From contig CAMAQH010000011.1 in assembly GCA_945860295.1 (NCBI GenBank), forward strand, positions 59,442 to 123,441: 64,000 nucleotides of DNA. Reading direction: 5' to 3'. Below, one piece after another: positions 54,467 to 63,031 of the stretch. The translations under genes were made by a program, and so were the position numbers. Each line of letters begins with the position of its first letter. The first letter of the stretch is position 1. The notes below the pieces were generated by a model. The model had not been told where the DNA came from and did no database searches. It was given only the letters and a program-made list of their open reading frames with translations. The stretch comes from Prosthecobacter debontii (GTDB lineage: Bacteria > Verrucomicrobiota > Verrucomicrobiia > Verrucomicrobiales > Verrucomicrobiaceae).

Positions 54467-56770
54467 ATGCATCGCTTGCTCTTCTTTTTAGCGCTCACCC
54501 TGCCGCTTCTCGCCCAGCCCTCGTTTGATTCCGCTGCTTTGAAGGCACTGGATCTAGTGATTGAGAAAGCTGTGGCGAAAAAGAATCCGGCGGGAGCGGT
54601 GCTGTGGTTGGAGCATCGCGGGCAGACGCACATGCTGGTCAATGGGGCGCGTGAGCTGGTGCTGGTGCGTGAGGAGATGAAGTCGGACACGATCTTTGAT
54701 GCGGCGTCACTGACCAAAGTCATCGCGACCACGCCTTCGGTTATGGTGCTCGTGGATCAAGGGAAGATCGAAATCGATGCTTTGGTGAGGCGCTACCTGC
54801 CGGAGTTTGCGGGTGAGGGACGTGAGTTGATCTGCGTTCGGCATTTGATCACGCACACTTCTGGTTTGAAGCCGGGCATACCAAAAGATCCGACATGGAC
54901 GGGCTACGCGGAAGGCATCCGCCGGGCGACGAGCAGCGTGCCTGATGCGCCGCCTGAAAGCTTCTTCTGCTATAGCGATATTAATTTCATCCTGCTCGGT
55001 GAGATCGTGCAGCGCGTGAGCAAACAGAAGCTGGATGTGTTTGCCGCCGAACATGTTTTTAAGCCGCTGAAGATGACCTCGACATGCTTCACTCCTCCGG
55101 CAAACTTACGTTCGCGCATCGCACCGACGGAGCGGGATGAACTGGGGCAGATGCTCTGCGGTGTGGTGCATGACCCCACGTCACGCCGCATGGGCGGTGT
55201 CACGGGACATGCCGGACTCTTCACCACGGCGGCGGATCTGGCGCGCTATGCACGCATGATTCTCGGCAGCGGGCAGCTCGATGGCGCGCGCGTTTTGAAA
55301 GCGGAAACGATCACGCAAATGCAGCGCGTGCAGACGGGGGCGACGGTCTATGAAAGGCGCGGATACGGGTGGGACATCGACTCGATGTACAGTCGTCCGC
55401 GAGGCGAGGTGTTTCCCATTGGCTCGTTTGGGCACACGGGTTTTACGGGAACGAGTTTGTGGATTGAGCCCGCTTCGCAGAGCTTCGTCATCTTCCTCAG
55501 TTCACGTCTGCACCCTGACGGCGGCGGCAGTGTGCGCGACTTGTATGAACTCGTCGGCACGGCAGCGGCGAAATGTATCCCGGACTTTAATTTTAAAAGC
55601 GTGGTCGGAGCGCTGCCGAAGCGTGGTGAAAAGGAGGTGCCAACCGTACTCAACGGCATCGACGTGCTCCAGCGTGATGGTTTTGCAGCGCTCAAAGGGC
55701 TGCGCGTGGGACTCATCACGAATCACACGGGCATCAATGTAGATCGCCGCACCACGATTGATCTGCTGCATGAGTCGAGGCAGGTGAAACTCACTGCGCT
55801 CTTCAGTCCTGAGCACGGTATCCGGGGTGAGCTGGATCAGGCGAAGATCACTGATTCAAAGGACAAGAAGACGGGTCTGCCTGTGTTCAGTCTTTACGGT
55901 GAGTCACGCGCGCCGAAGCCTGAGCAACTTGCAGAACTGGATGCACTGGTGTTTGACATCCAGGATATCGGCTGCCGCTTCTACACCTACATTTCGACAC
56001 TGCGTCTGAGTATGGAAGCAGCGGCAAAAGCGGGGAAGAAATTCATCGTGCTTGATCGCGTGAATCCCATAGGCGGCATCGAAGTAGAAGGGCCTGCTGT
56101 GGTGGATAAGGAGACGTTCACAGCGACTCATGCGATCCCGATTCGCCATGGTATGACGGTAGGTGAGCTAGCACAGATGATGAACACAGAGCGGAAGATC
56201 GGCGTGGATTTAAAGGTGATCCGAGTCGAAGGCTGGCGGCGCGAGATGCTCTTCGATCAGACGGGGCTGCCGTGGCAGAATCCTTCACCCAATATGAGAT
56301 CGCCAGAAGCGGCGCTGCTGTATCCAGGAGTTGGATTGCTAGAGTTTAGTATCAGTGTGGGGCGCGGCACGGACACGCCGTTTCAAGTGCTTGGCGCACC
56401 CTATGTGGATGATCTGCGTTTGAGTCATGAGCTAAACAAGCTGGGTCTGCCCGGCCTGCGTTTTGTGCCCGTGCGATTCAAGCCGACAGCGAGTGTTTTC
56501 ATAGACGAGTCCTGCGGTGGCGTGCGGCTGATCATCACTGATCGTGAGGTGCTCAAGCCGGTGGCTGCAGGGATCGCCATTGCGGTGACCATGCAGAGGC
56601 TTTATCCGAAAAAGTTCGCTCTGGAAAAGGTGAACACGCTACTCAATCACACGACACTTTTAAATGCGATCCGCGAGGGTAAGGACTGGCGCACGATCAC
56701 GAAGATGTGGGAAATTGAGACAAGTGATTTCACCGATCAGCACCGGCCTAGCGTGGATGGGGGCAGGTGA
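54467..56770 (+). CDS. Serine hydrolase fused to NamZ (DUF1343) exo-N-acetylmuramidase
   Basis: 767 residues. Signal peptide 1-17. The N-terminal half is a beta-lactamase-fold hydrolase with SLTK (Ser81, Lys84), YSD (Tyr169) and GHTGFTGTSLWIEPASQSFV near its end. From about residue 390 the DUF1343/NamZ domain has LKGLRVGLITNHTGINVDRR, FSPEHGIRGELDQAKITDSK, VFDIQDIGCRFYTYISTLRL and NPIGGIEVEGPAVVDKETFT. NamZ removes N-acetylmuramic acid from the ends of peptidoglycan fragments; the serine hydrolase may trim the peptide. The two would act together in cell-wall recycling in the periplasm. Confidence 0.92.
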   Translation: MHRLLFFLALTLPLLAQPSFDSAALKALDLVIEKAVAKKNPAGAVLWLEHRGQTHMLVNGARELVLVREEMKSDTIFDAASLTKVIATTPSVMVLVDQGKIEIDALVRRYLPEFAGEGRELICVRHLITHTSGLKPGIPKDPTWTGYAEGIRRATSSVPDAPPESFFCYSDINFILLGEIVQRVSKQKLDVFAAEHVFKPLKMTSTCFTPPANLRSRIAPTERDELGQMLCGVVHDPTSRRMGGVTGHAGLFTTAADLARYARMILGSGQLDGARVLKAETITQMQRVQTGATVYERRGYGWDIDSMYSRPRGEVFPIGSFGHTGFTGTSLWIEPASQSFVIFLSSRLHPDGGGSVRDLYELVGTAAAKCIPDFNFKSVVGALPKRGEKEVPTVLNGIDVLQRDGFAALKGLRVGLITNHTGINVDRRTTIDLLHESRQVKLTALFSPEHGIRGELDQAKITDSKDKKTGLPVFSLYGESRAPKPEQLAELDALVFDIQDIGCRFYTYISTLRLSMEAAAKAGKKFIVLDRVNPIGGIEVEGPAVVDKETFTATHAIPIRHGMTVGELAQMMNTERKIGVDLKVIRVEGWRREMLFDQTGLPWQNPSPNMRSPEAALLYPGVGLLEFSISVGRGTDTPFQVLGAPYVDDLRLSHELNKLGLPGLRFVPVRFKPTASVFIDESCGGVRLIITDREVLKPVAAGIAIAVTMQRLYPKKFALEKVNTLLNHTTLLNAIREGKDWRTITKMWEIETSDFTDQHRPSVDGGR

Positions 56771-57127
56771 TTCATATTGCAAGATTCCAGTTTTAGAGAC
56801 TCTTGGCTCATGCCTAGATAGGTCCGCAGCCAGTCTCCCGGCGAACTGGAGGCGGCGTTGATGGATCGGAAAGAGAAGTTTGCTGTTGTTGGCCATGGTT
56901 TGGAAGCGGCAGAGGCTCAGAAATTTGACGCCGCTAACAGGACGCTAATAATAACTAAATATGGAGGGTTTGGGATTAGCGTCTGATCAGCGTCCTATTA
57001 GCGGTTCAAAAATACTCTGCGACTAACCCAGAAGCCATCGTCAACGCTCGCGGGGTGAGCCTCAACGACCGTCAACAACTGTAAACTCAATCTGGCGGCG
57101 GGCTCGGCTTGATGTTACCAACGAGAC
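56771..57127. other. Intergenic region between namZ-like gene and nadC
   Basis: No credible complete gene in 357 bases. One plus-strand stretch around 56825-56980 reads as plausible protein (SPGELEAALMDRKEKFAVVG) but has no start and a stop shortly before, so it may be a remnant. It contains the inverted repeat listed separately. The last 60 bases precede nadC; no convincing promoter pair is seen. Confidence 0.6.
56931..57004. repeat. Imperfect inverted repeat
   Basis: CCGCTAACAGGACGCT (56931-56946) and AGCGTCCTATTAGCGG (56989-57004) are inverted copies with one mismatch, around a 42-base AT-rich centre that also contains GATTAGCGTC, a partial third copy. Confidence 0.6.
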
Positions 57128-57991
57128 ATGCAGCCCCAGAAAGCTCTCTCACCCTTGGACCTCACCACTGAAGAACTGATCCATGCCGCCATCGTTGAAG
57201 ACGTTGGCACGGGTGATGTGACGGCGACTTACTTTGTGCCGGAGGAGTCGGTGGCACGTGCGGTCATCGTGGCGCGTGAGCCGGGGGTGATGTCGGGAGC
57301 TGAGATCGCGGTGCGTGTGTTTGCGCTGATGGATGCTCGAATCGAGGCACGGGCGCTGAAGTCGAATGGGGAAGCTTTTGTGAAGGGTGATGTGCTGATG
57401 GAGATCAGCGGGCCGACCCGGGCGATCCTGACAGGCGAGCGCACAGCGCTAAACTTTCTCCAGCGGCTGTGCGGTGTGGCGACGCAGACGCGGCGGTATG
57501 TGGAGGCGGTGAAGCCGTATCCCGTGCAGGTCTGGGACACGCGCAAGACCACGCCGGGCTGGCGGCTGCTGGAAAAGGCGGCAGTCAAGGCGGGCGGTGG
57601 CACGAACCATCGCATGGGACTCTATGATCAGGTGATGGTGAAGGACAACCACATCGCCGCGCATGGTTCCTCAGAGCAGCTTCAGGTCGCGATTGATCGA
57701 GTCAAAGGGGAGCGCCCAAGCACTCGCATTCAGCTCGAATGCGATACGCTGGAGCAGATGGAGAGCTTTTTAAAACTGCATGGTGTGGACATGCTGCTGC
57801 TTGACAACATGGGCTGCGAGAAGCTGTGCGATGCGGTGCAGATGAATGCGGGTCGTCTATGGCTGGAGGCTAGCGGCGGCATCACGCTCGAAACGATCCG
57901 CGATGTGGCCGCAACGGGTGTGAATGCGATCTCTGTAGGTGCGCTGACTCACTCAGCACGCGCGCTGGATCTGGGGCTGGACTTTGTGTAG
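57128..57991 (+). CDS. nadC: Nicotinate-nucleotide pyrophosphorylase (carboxylating)
   Basis: 287 residues. Family blocks: IVEDVGTGDVTATYFVPEES, RTALNFLQRLCGVATQTRRY, VWDTRKTTPGWRLLEKAAVK and NHRMGLYDQVMVKDNHIAAH, which hold the quinolinate and PRPP-binding Arg, Lys and His residues. The second half has IQLECDTLEQMESFLKLHGV, MLLLDNMGCEKL and EASGGITLETIRDVAATGVN. It converts quinolinate and PRPP to nicotinate mononucleotide in NAD synthesis. No nadA or nadB lies nearby. A terminator follows. Confidence 0.96.
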   Translation: MQPQKALSPLDLTTEELIHAAIVEDVGTGDVTATYFVPEESVARAVIVAREPGVMSGAEIAVRVFALMDARIEARALKSNGEAFVKGDVLMEISGPTRAILTGERTALNFLQRLCGVATQTRRYVEAVKPYPVQVWDTRKTTPGWRLLEKAAVKAGGGTNHRMGLYDQVMVKDNHIAAHGSSEQLQVAIDRVKGERPSTRIQLECDTLEQMESFLKLHGVDMLLLDNMGCEKLCDAVQMNAGRLWLEASGGITLETIRDVAATGVNAISVGALTHSARALDLGLDFV

Positions 57992-58018
57992 CTGCGGCCG
58001 CTGTGCGAGGCGCGAACA

Positions 58019-58050
58019 CAAAAAAACCCGAGCTTTAACTCGGGCTTTTC
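58019..58050. terminator. Terminator between nadC and the azurin-like gene
   Basis: A-run, then CCCGAG-CTTTAA-CTCGGG (58027-58044), then CTTTT. The A-run and T-run on opposite sides let it work for both convergent genes. Confidence 0.85.
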
Positions 58051-58071
58051 AGAAGGTGAAATAGGTGCGCT

Positions 58072-58695
58072 TTACTCCACCTTCATGGTGCCATTCATGA
58101 TGATGCCGTGACCTGGAAAGGTGCATAGATACGGGTAATCGCCAGCAGCAGGAGCAGTGAACTCAAGTGTCTCTGTGGTGTTTGGCTGGAGCAGCTTGGT
58201 GTGAAATAGGATGTCGGGTGACTCAGGGATGAAACCCTTGGCCATGCCATCGGGAGCGGCGGCCATGGCCATAGCGAGTCCGAGCAGTTTGTCCTTACTG
58301 CCTGCATTGGCGATGACAATGTTATGCGGCTGCGGCACTGCAGGGTGGGTGTTATTAAAAGTGAGCTTCACTTTCTGACCTGCTTTGACTTTGAATTCCT
58401 TGGTGTCATAAGCCAGTGGATTGGCGAGGTCTGGCTTGATGGTAATCTCGGCGACGGCGGTGCTCGGGGCACCTGCGGCAGGTGATGTTGTGGCGGCGGC
58501 TGCGGTGGCGGCAGGTGCAGCAGCCGGAGCTTCAGGTTTTTTAACCAAGCCAGCGCTTTGTTTAAATGCGCCAATGAAAAGCGTGCTGGCAAAGATGAGG
58601 GTGAAGCCACCGATGGCGACGGCAATGATAACATTCAGCAGGGACCAAATGGAGGAACCCGAGTGCTCGGACGAGTGGGGGGAATGGTTAGACAT
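58072..58695 (-). CDS. Membrane-anchored azurin-like cupredoxin
   Basis: 207 residues from the ATG at 58695. One membrane helix (about 15-43, IWSLLNVIIAVAIGGFTLIF) is followed by an Ala/Pro linker (residues 54-80). The cupredoxin domain has Cu ligands His124 (QPHNIVIAN), Cys191, His196 and Met200 in YLCTFPGHGIIMNG, the C-x4-H-x3-M spacing of azurin. It would carry single electrons at the outer face of the membrane, for example to a terminal oxidase or to the cytochromes of this locus. Copper binding is inferred. Confidence 0.9.
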   Translation of the reverse strand: MSNHSPHSSEHSGSSIWSLLNVIIAVAIGGFTLIFASTLFIGAFKQSAGLVKKPEAPAAAPAATAAAATTSPAAGAPSTAVAEITIKPDLANPLAYDTKEFKVKAGQKVKLTFNNTHPAVPQPHNIVIANAGSKDKLLGLAMAMAAAPDGMAKGFIPESPDILFHTKLLQPNTTETLEFTAPAAGDYPYLCTFPGHGIIMNGTMKVE

Positions 58696-58969
58696 AGGAT
58701 GCGTTTCTGAGGCGCGCATCCAAGCACAGCAGTGGGAGAACGCAACCCGCAAGGCCGCGCCAAGACTCATGCTCCGACAGAGAGCTATGAATGAGTTACA
58801 GGATTCATAAGATTAGCATGATGAACAGGTCTGAAGAGAGGGTGTTCATGCTGACCCTTTTTCTAAATCATGCCAAAAAGCGGTGATCCAGATTTGCAGC
58901 TCATTTCATGCGTAAATCCTGAGACCACACGGCACTTGCCACGCGGGGCGCTATCCCCTATGTGGCGGT

Positions 58970-59797
58970 ATGACGTCTGAATCTGCTGCTAAACCCACGC
59001 CGGACCTGTTCCGCATTCTTTTCCTCGGAGACGTGGTGGGTGAGCCGGGCAGAAAGGCCGTTGCCGCGCTGCTGCCGATCCTGAAAGATGAGCTCAAGGC
59101 CGACTTCATCATCGTTAATGGGGAGAACTCAGCCGGTGGGCGCGGCATCACGCCCAAGATCGCGATCAGCCTTATGCGTGCTGGAGCGGCGGTGATCACG
59201 ACTGGCGATCATATTTGGGATCAAAAGGAGATCGTGCCTTTCATGAAGGAGGAGCCGCGCCTGCTGCGCCCGATCAATTACCCTGAAGGTGCGCCGGGGC
59301 AGGGCACGCTGGTTTTACAGACGAAGAGGTGCAAGGTGGGTGTCATCAATCTCCAGGGTCGTACGTTCATGAAAGAGGGCATGGAGAATCCCTTCCCGGC
59401 GGTGCTGAAAGCGGTGTCGGAAATGCGAGAGGAGACACCAGTGATCTTTGTCGATTTCCATGCAGAGGCTACGAGTGAAAAAGTCGCGATGGGCTGGCAT
59501 TTGGACGGGTTGGTGAGCGCCGTCGTGGGCACGCACACGCATGTGCCTACGGCGGATGAGCGCGTTTTGCCAAAGGGCACTGCTTTCCTAAGTGATGCTG
59601 GCATGTGCGGCCCGCTGGACTCGGTGATCGGCAGTCAGATCGAGCCGGTGCTGGCGCGTTTCATCACCGCGCTGCCGACTAAGTTCGGCGTGGGCACGGG
59701 AGCTGTGCGGGTGAATGGCGTGCTGATCACGTTGGACCCTGCTACGGGGAGGGCTCAGAGCATCGAGCGCGTGGCGCGGACATGGGAAGAATCCTGA
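58970..59797 (+). CDS. ymdB: YmdB-like metallophosphoesterase (TIGR00282)
   Basis: 275 residues. Metal-binding blocks: FLGDVVGEPGRKAVAALLPI, VNGENSAGGRGITPKIAISL, ITTGDHIWDQKEIVPFMKEE, FVDFHAEATSEKVAMGWHLD and VVGTHTHVPTADERVLPKGT, a complete set. The Bacillus relative YmdB hydrolyses 2',3'-cAMP and affects biofilm decisions. The length is normal. Its last 16 bases overlap the start of a Kef fragment. Gene name by similarity only. Confidence 0.93.
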   Translation: MTSESAAKPTPDLFRILFLGDVVGEPGRKAVAALLPILKDELKADFIIVNGENSAGGRGITPKIAISLMRAGAAVITTGDHIWDQKEIVPFMKEEPRLLRPINYPEGAPGQGTLVLQTKRCKVGVINLQGRTFMKEGMENPFPAVLKAVSEMREETPVIFVDFHAEATSEKVAMGWHLDGLVSAVVGTHTHVPTADERVLPKGTAFLSDAGMCGPLDSVIGSQIEPVLARFITALPTKFGVGTGAVRVNGVLITLDPATGRAQSIERVARTWEES

Positions 59798-60021
59798 TCG
59801 GTCCATCGCTGCTCAGTCTGGTCGGGAAGGTGAATGACGTGCAGCACTTTGCCGAGTTTGGTGTGGTCATGATGCTCGTCGTCGGCGGCTTAGAGCTACG
59901 GCTCGGTCTGCTTTGGCGTCTGAGCGGGATGATCCCCGGCACCGGCAGCCACGAATTGACCGCTAAGCTTACTCACAGATTGGATCGGCGAAGGTATGAT
60001 GAGACGATCTTTCGCCAGTAG
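59782..60021 (+). pseudogene. KefB/KefC antiporter N-terminal fragment
   Basis: A 79-codon frame begins RILIGPSLLSLVGKVNDVQ and continues HFAEFGVVMMLVVGGLELRL then GLLWRLSGM. This is the segment around transmembrane helices 2-3 of Kef-type cation/proton antiporters (LIGP...HFAEFGVV...GLELR...LW). Sequence after about 59945 is unrelated. Intact proteins exceed 550 residues, so only about a tenth remains. It partly overlaps ymdB. A dead gene, though the frame is intact. Confidence 0.7.
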
Positions 60022-60022
60022 C

Positions 60023-61423
60023 TCAGACTAACTCTCCGAGCGGCTTGCCTTGATTGACGATGAAGTTTGGGCGCCCCTGATGATCGGTGTAGGTCGCGTC
60101 GAGGGGTACGCCCATGTGGTGGTAGATGGTGGCGGCGAGGTCACCTGGAGTGACGGCGCGCTCGGCGATCTCTCCGCCCTCTTTGGAGGAGGCCCCGATG
60201 ACTTGGCCATGGCGGAAGCCACCACCAGCGAGGGACATGGACATGACCTGCGGCCAGTGGTTGCGGCCATCGGTGCTGCCTTGGGTGCCAAGGTTCGGTG
60301 TGCGGCCAAACTCACCCATGGTGATGACGAGGGTGTCATCCAACATGCCGCGCTCGGCAAGATCACTGACAAGGGTTGTGATGACATGATCGAACACGGG
60401 CAACAGCGGGCGCAGGCCGTTCCAAATACCGCCGTAGGGCGGAATATTGTCGCCATGGTTGTCCCAGGTGCCGGAGGCGCTGTGATTGCTGAGGTCGATG
60501 GTGACGAAGGATGAGCCGCGCTCGACGAGACGACGTGCAAGTAGCGCTTGTTTGGCCCAGTCATGCTCGCCGTAGCGGTCGCGCACTTTTTGCGGTTCTT
60601 TGGATAAATCGAATGCCTCTTGAGCACGACCACCGGCGATGATGTCGAAGGCTTTTTGGCCGAAGCTGTCCATGGCGCTCATCATGCCACTGGCGTCGAG
60701 TTCGGCGCGGAGTCCATCCATCTGTTTGCTGAGAGTCTGGCGGGCTTGCAAGCGGTCCATGCTGAGACCGGAGGGCAGTTGGAAAAGCTTGGTGGCGTTG
60801 TTGCCATCGAAGGGATCGTACTGCGTGCCGAGATAGCCGCCCCAGGCGACATGCGAGCGCGATTTCATGTTTAGCACGACGTAAGGCGGCATGGACGGAT
60901 GATTCGAGCCGTGATGCTTGGCCACGATGCTGCCAAAGGAGGGAAAATGCTTGGCCTTCGGATTTGTGCGCGGTTCGTTGGTTAGATTGGCGGTCTGCAT
61001 GACCATGTTCGGCTCGTGATTGCTAAAACGGCAATCGACGGAGCGGATGATCGTGAACTTGTCGAGCATCGCCGCCTGCTTCGGCAGGTATTCGCAGATG
61101 CGCACGCCGGGCAGCTTGGTCTTGATCGCCTTGAATGGTCCACGGTTCTCGATGGGTCGATCCGGCTTCGGGTCCCAGGTATCGATCTGTGATGGGCCGC
61201 CAGTCATCCAGAGTAGGATGACGGCTTTATTGCTCCTCGTGGCCTTACCTTCTGCGCGCAGTTGCATCAGGCCGGGCAAAGTCAGTGCGCCTAAGCCTGC
61301 GAGGCTCGTTTTCAAAACCGAGCGCCGGCCATGCACGACGACGCCTTCACGAACACGCGGGTTCATGAACATGAACGCGTGTGGGGCAGTATGACCAGCA
61401 CATGAATGATCGGGAGATGGCAT
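60023..61423 (-). CDS. DUF1501 family Tat-exported protein, TolQ/ExbD-like locus
   Basis: 466 residues from the ATG at 61423; an ATG at 61366 (MNPRVREG) is a possible shorter start. Tat signal: HGRRSVLKTSLAGLGALTLP. Family blocks: ILLWMTGGPSQIDTWDPKPD, CRFSNHEPNMVMQTANLTNE, DNHGDNIPPYGGIWNGLRPL and GEFGRTPNLGTQGSTDGRNH. It belongs to the subfamily with a GRNHWP active-region block. It follows the membrane-anchored coiled-coil genes by about 30 bases and so is part of that operon, a link not seen for the other DUF1501 genes here. Confidence 0.93.
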   Translation of the reverse strand: MPSPDHSCAGHTAPHAFMFMNPRVREGVVVHGRRSVLKTSLAGLGALTLPGLMQLRAEGKATRSNKAVILLWMTGGPSQIDTWDPKPDRPIENRGPFKAIKTKLPGVRICEYLPKQAAMLDKFTIIRSVDCRFSNHEPNMVMQTANLTNEPRTNPKAKHFPSFGSIVAKHHGSNHPSMPPYVVLNMKSRSHVAWGGYLGTQYDPFDGNNATKLFQLPSGLSMDRLQARQTLSKQMDGLRAELDASGMMSAMDSFGQKAFDIIAGGRAQEAFDLSKEPQKVRDRYGEHDWAKQALLARRLVERGSSFVTIDLSNHSASGTWDNHGDNIPPYGGIWNGLRPLLPVFDHVITTLVSDLAERGMLDDTLVITMGEFGRTPNLGTQGSTDGRNHWPQVMSMSLAGGGFRHGQVIGASSKEGGEIAERAVTPGDLAATIYHHMGVPLDATYTDHQGRPNFIVNQGKPLGELV

Positions 61424-61456
61424 CGGCAATCATACGCAGCGGAGTGCTTCTAACAT

Positions 61457-63013
61457 TCAATCCAGGGCACGCTTTGGAGCGGCGATGCGAACGGCGGGGA
61501 CGGTGCCTGCAGGGGCAGGAGGCGCAACGGTGGTGACGGCGAAGCGCTGCACTTCATAGGTGGTGACGTTGACGAGTAGATCGAGCTTGGGCAGGAACTC
61601 CCAGGTGGCGGCGACGCCAATCTGATCGGCGATGCGGCGGGCTTCGTGATAGGTTGCGAAGGCGTCTGACATGACCTGGAAGATGGCCACGCCGCTTGCA
61701 TCTGCTTTCACGCCACGCATAAGCCGCTGGTAGTTTGAGCCTTCACTGCGCATCTGCTCGAGAGACTCTCCGCCGCCTGCTTTGGGCGTGAGTTCGAGTT
61801 GGATGAAAGCGATGCCGGGCTTGAGGCTGGGTTTAAAAGTGTAGGATGAACTGCTCATCATCGGGCTAGCTGCGGCGCGCTCTAAGACGGCTTGAAGCTT
61901 GAAGGCGTCATAGATGACTTTGTCGCGGCTGCGGCCCTTGAAGCCTGGCATGTCGGCCAAGTCTTTGACGAAGTAGTCGAGCACGTCTTTGGCATTGGCT
62001 TTGACTTCAATCGTCTTGGCACCCCAGGTGAAGCTGACTTTTCCGCCAGAGGAGGTGGCCTTGATGATGGGTTTCAAGGGATCAACGGAGGGTTCGAGGG
62101 CGGTCCATTTGGAAAGGTTTCCCTGCACGGCTGCGACGATGGCCTCTGCTACTACGGGCATGGTGCGGCGGGTGCCCAGAGAGATGTCGCCGATGGCTGA
62201 AATGACCTGCTTGGTAGCGGGGAGTTTGCCGATCACGAGAGCTTTGTAGGTGAGCGCTACCTGATCCATTTGAAAGGTGTTCACAAAGGGCGCGATCTCC
62301 GGCCAAGCCTGCTGTGCGGCTGGTGCATTGCCGAAAACCTGCGTGAGCATTTTGGTAAAGGGGGCGATCTTGACTTCCTTGTATTCAAACTGGCTCTTTA
62401 TCTTGTCGAGTCCGTCGAGGATGGGCTGGATGAAGGTCTTCTCGTTGAGATAAAGAACACCCTGCTTGGCGACGAAGATGCGGGTTTCATTCGGCTTCTC
62501 TGGAAACGGGCGCGGGTTGGGCAGGCGGATGTAAGTCGGCGGGTCGGGCTTAAAGACGGGTGTCTGGTCGAGCAACGCTTTCATGCGCTCGACTTCTGCG
62601 ATGAGCTTGTCCACCTCTGCCTTCCGGGCCACGCGGAGCTTGCGGGCGTCTTCGAGCTTTTTGTTAAAGCTTTCCAGATCCATGAATTTCATCTGCGATT
62701 CGGCGGAGGTGGTGTCGATGGTCTTGAGATCTTCGATGGCCTTCTTGAGCTTTTGTTCGGCGATCTTTTTGTCCTCTTTGATCTTCTTCGGATCGGCAGG
62801 CGGCGGCGGAAGTTCCTTCATCTCTTCGACCAGCTTTCGGTGCTCCTCAGGTGTCACGGGTGGCAGGTCAGAGAGGACTTTACGCACGGCGCTGGCGATG
62901 CTGATGCCGACCATAACGAGCACGATAATGAGCACACCGACGACGTTCGTCATGGTGTCCATCAGTGCCACGAAGGGCAGCTCTTGATCTTCACGTTTGC
63001 GCTTTTTTGCCAT
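61457..63013 (-). CDS. ExbD/TolR-like membrane protein with a large periplasmic domain
   Basis: 518 residues. A short basic N-terminus (MAKKRKREDQ) leads into ELPFVALMDTMTNVVGVLII and VLVMVGISIASAV, one membrane helix with Asp19 in the position of the ion-channel Asp of ExbD, TolR and MotB. A coiled-coil follows (KKIKEDKKIAEQKLKKAIED to about residue 155). The remaining 350 residues, with repeated AIVAAVQGNLSKWTALE-like helices and beta segments, match no domain known to me. It is far longer than normal ExbD (140 residues). Confidence 0.8.
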   Translation of the reverse strand: MAKKRKREDQELPFVALMDTMTNVVGVLIIVLVMVGISIASAVRKVLSDLPPVTPEEHRKLVEEMKELPPPPADPKKIKEDKKIAEQKLKKAIEDLKTIDTTSAESQMKFMDLESFNKKLEDARKLRVARKAEVDKLIAEVERMKALLDQTPVFKPDPPTYIRLPNPRPFPEKPNETRIFVAKQGVLYLNEKTFIQPILDGLDKIKSQFEYKEVKIAPFTKMLTQVFGNAPAAQQAWPEIAPFVNTFQMDQVALTYKALVIGKLPATKQVISAIGDISLGTRRTMPVVAEAIVAAVQGNLSKWTALEPSVDPLKPIIKATSSGGKVSFTWGAKTIEVKANAKDVLDYFVKDLADMPGFKGRSRDKVIYDAFKLQAVLERAAASPMMSSSSYTFKPSLKPGIAFIQLELTPKAGGGESLEQMRSEGSNYQRLMRGVKADASGVAIFQVMSDAFATYHEARRIADQIGVAATWEFLPKLDLLVNVTTYEVQRFAVTTVAPPAPAGTVPAVRIAAPKRALD

Positions 63014-63031
63014 GAGTCTTGGGTGCGTGAG

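Noticed and set aside
56660..56896. 78-codon minus-strand frame after the NamZ fusion
   Set aside because: Overlaps the end of the NamZ gene, no start signal and no family resemblance.
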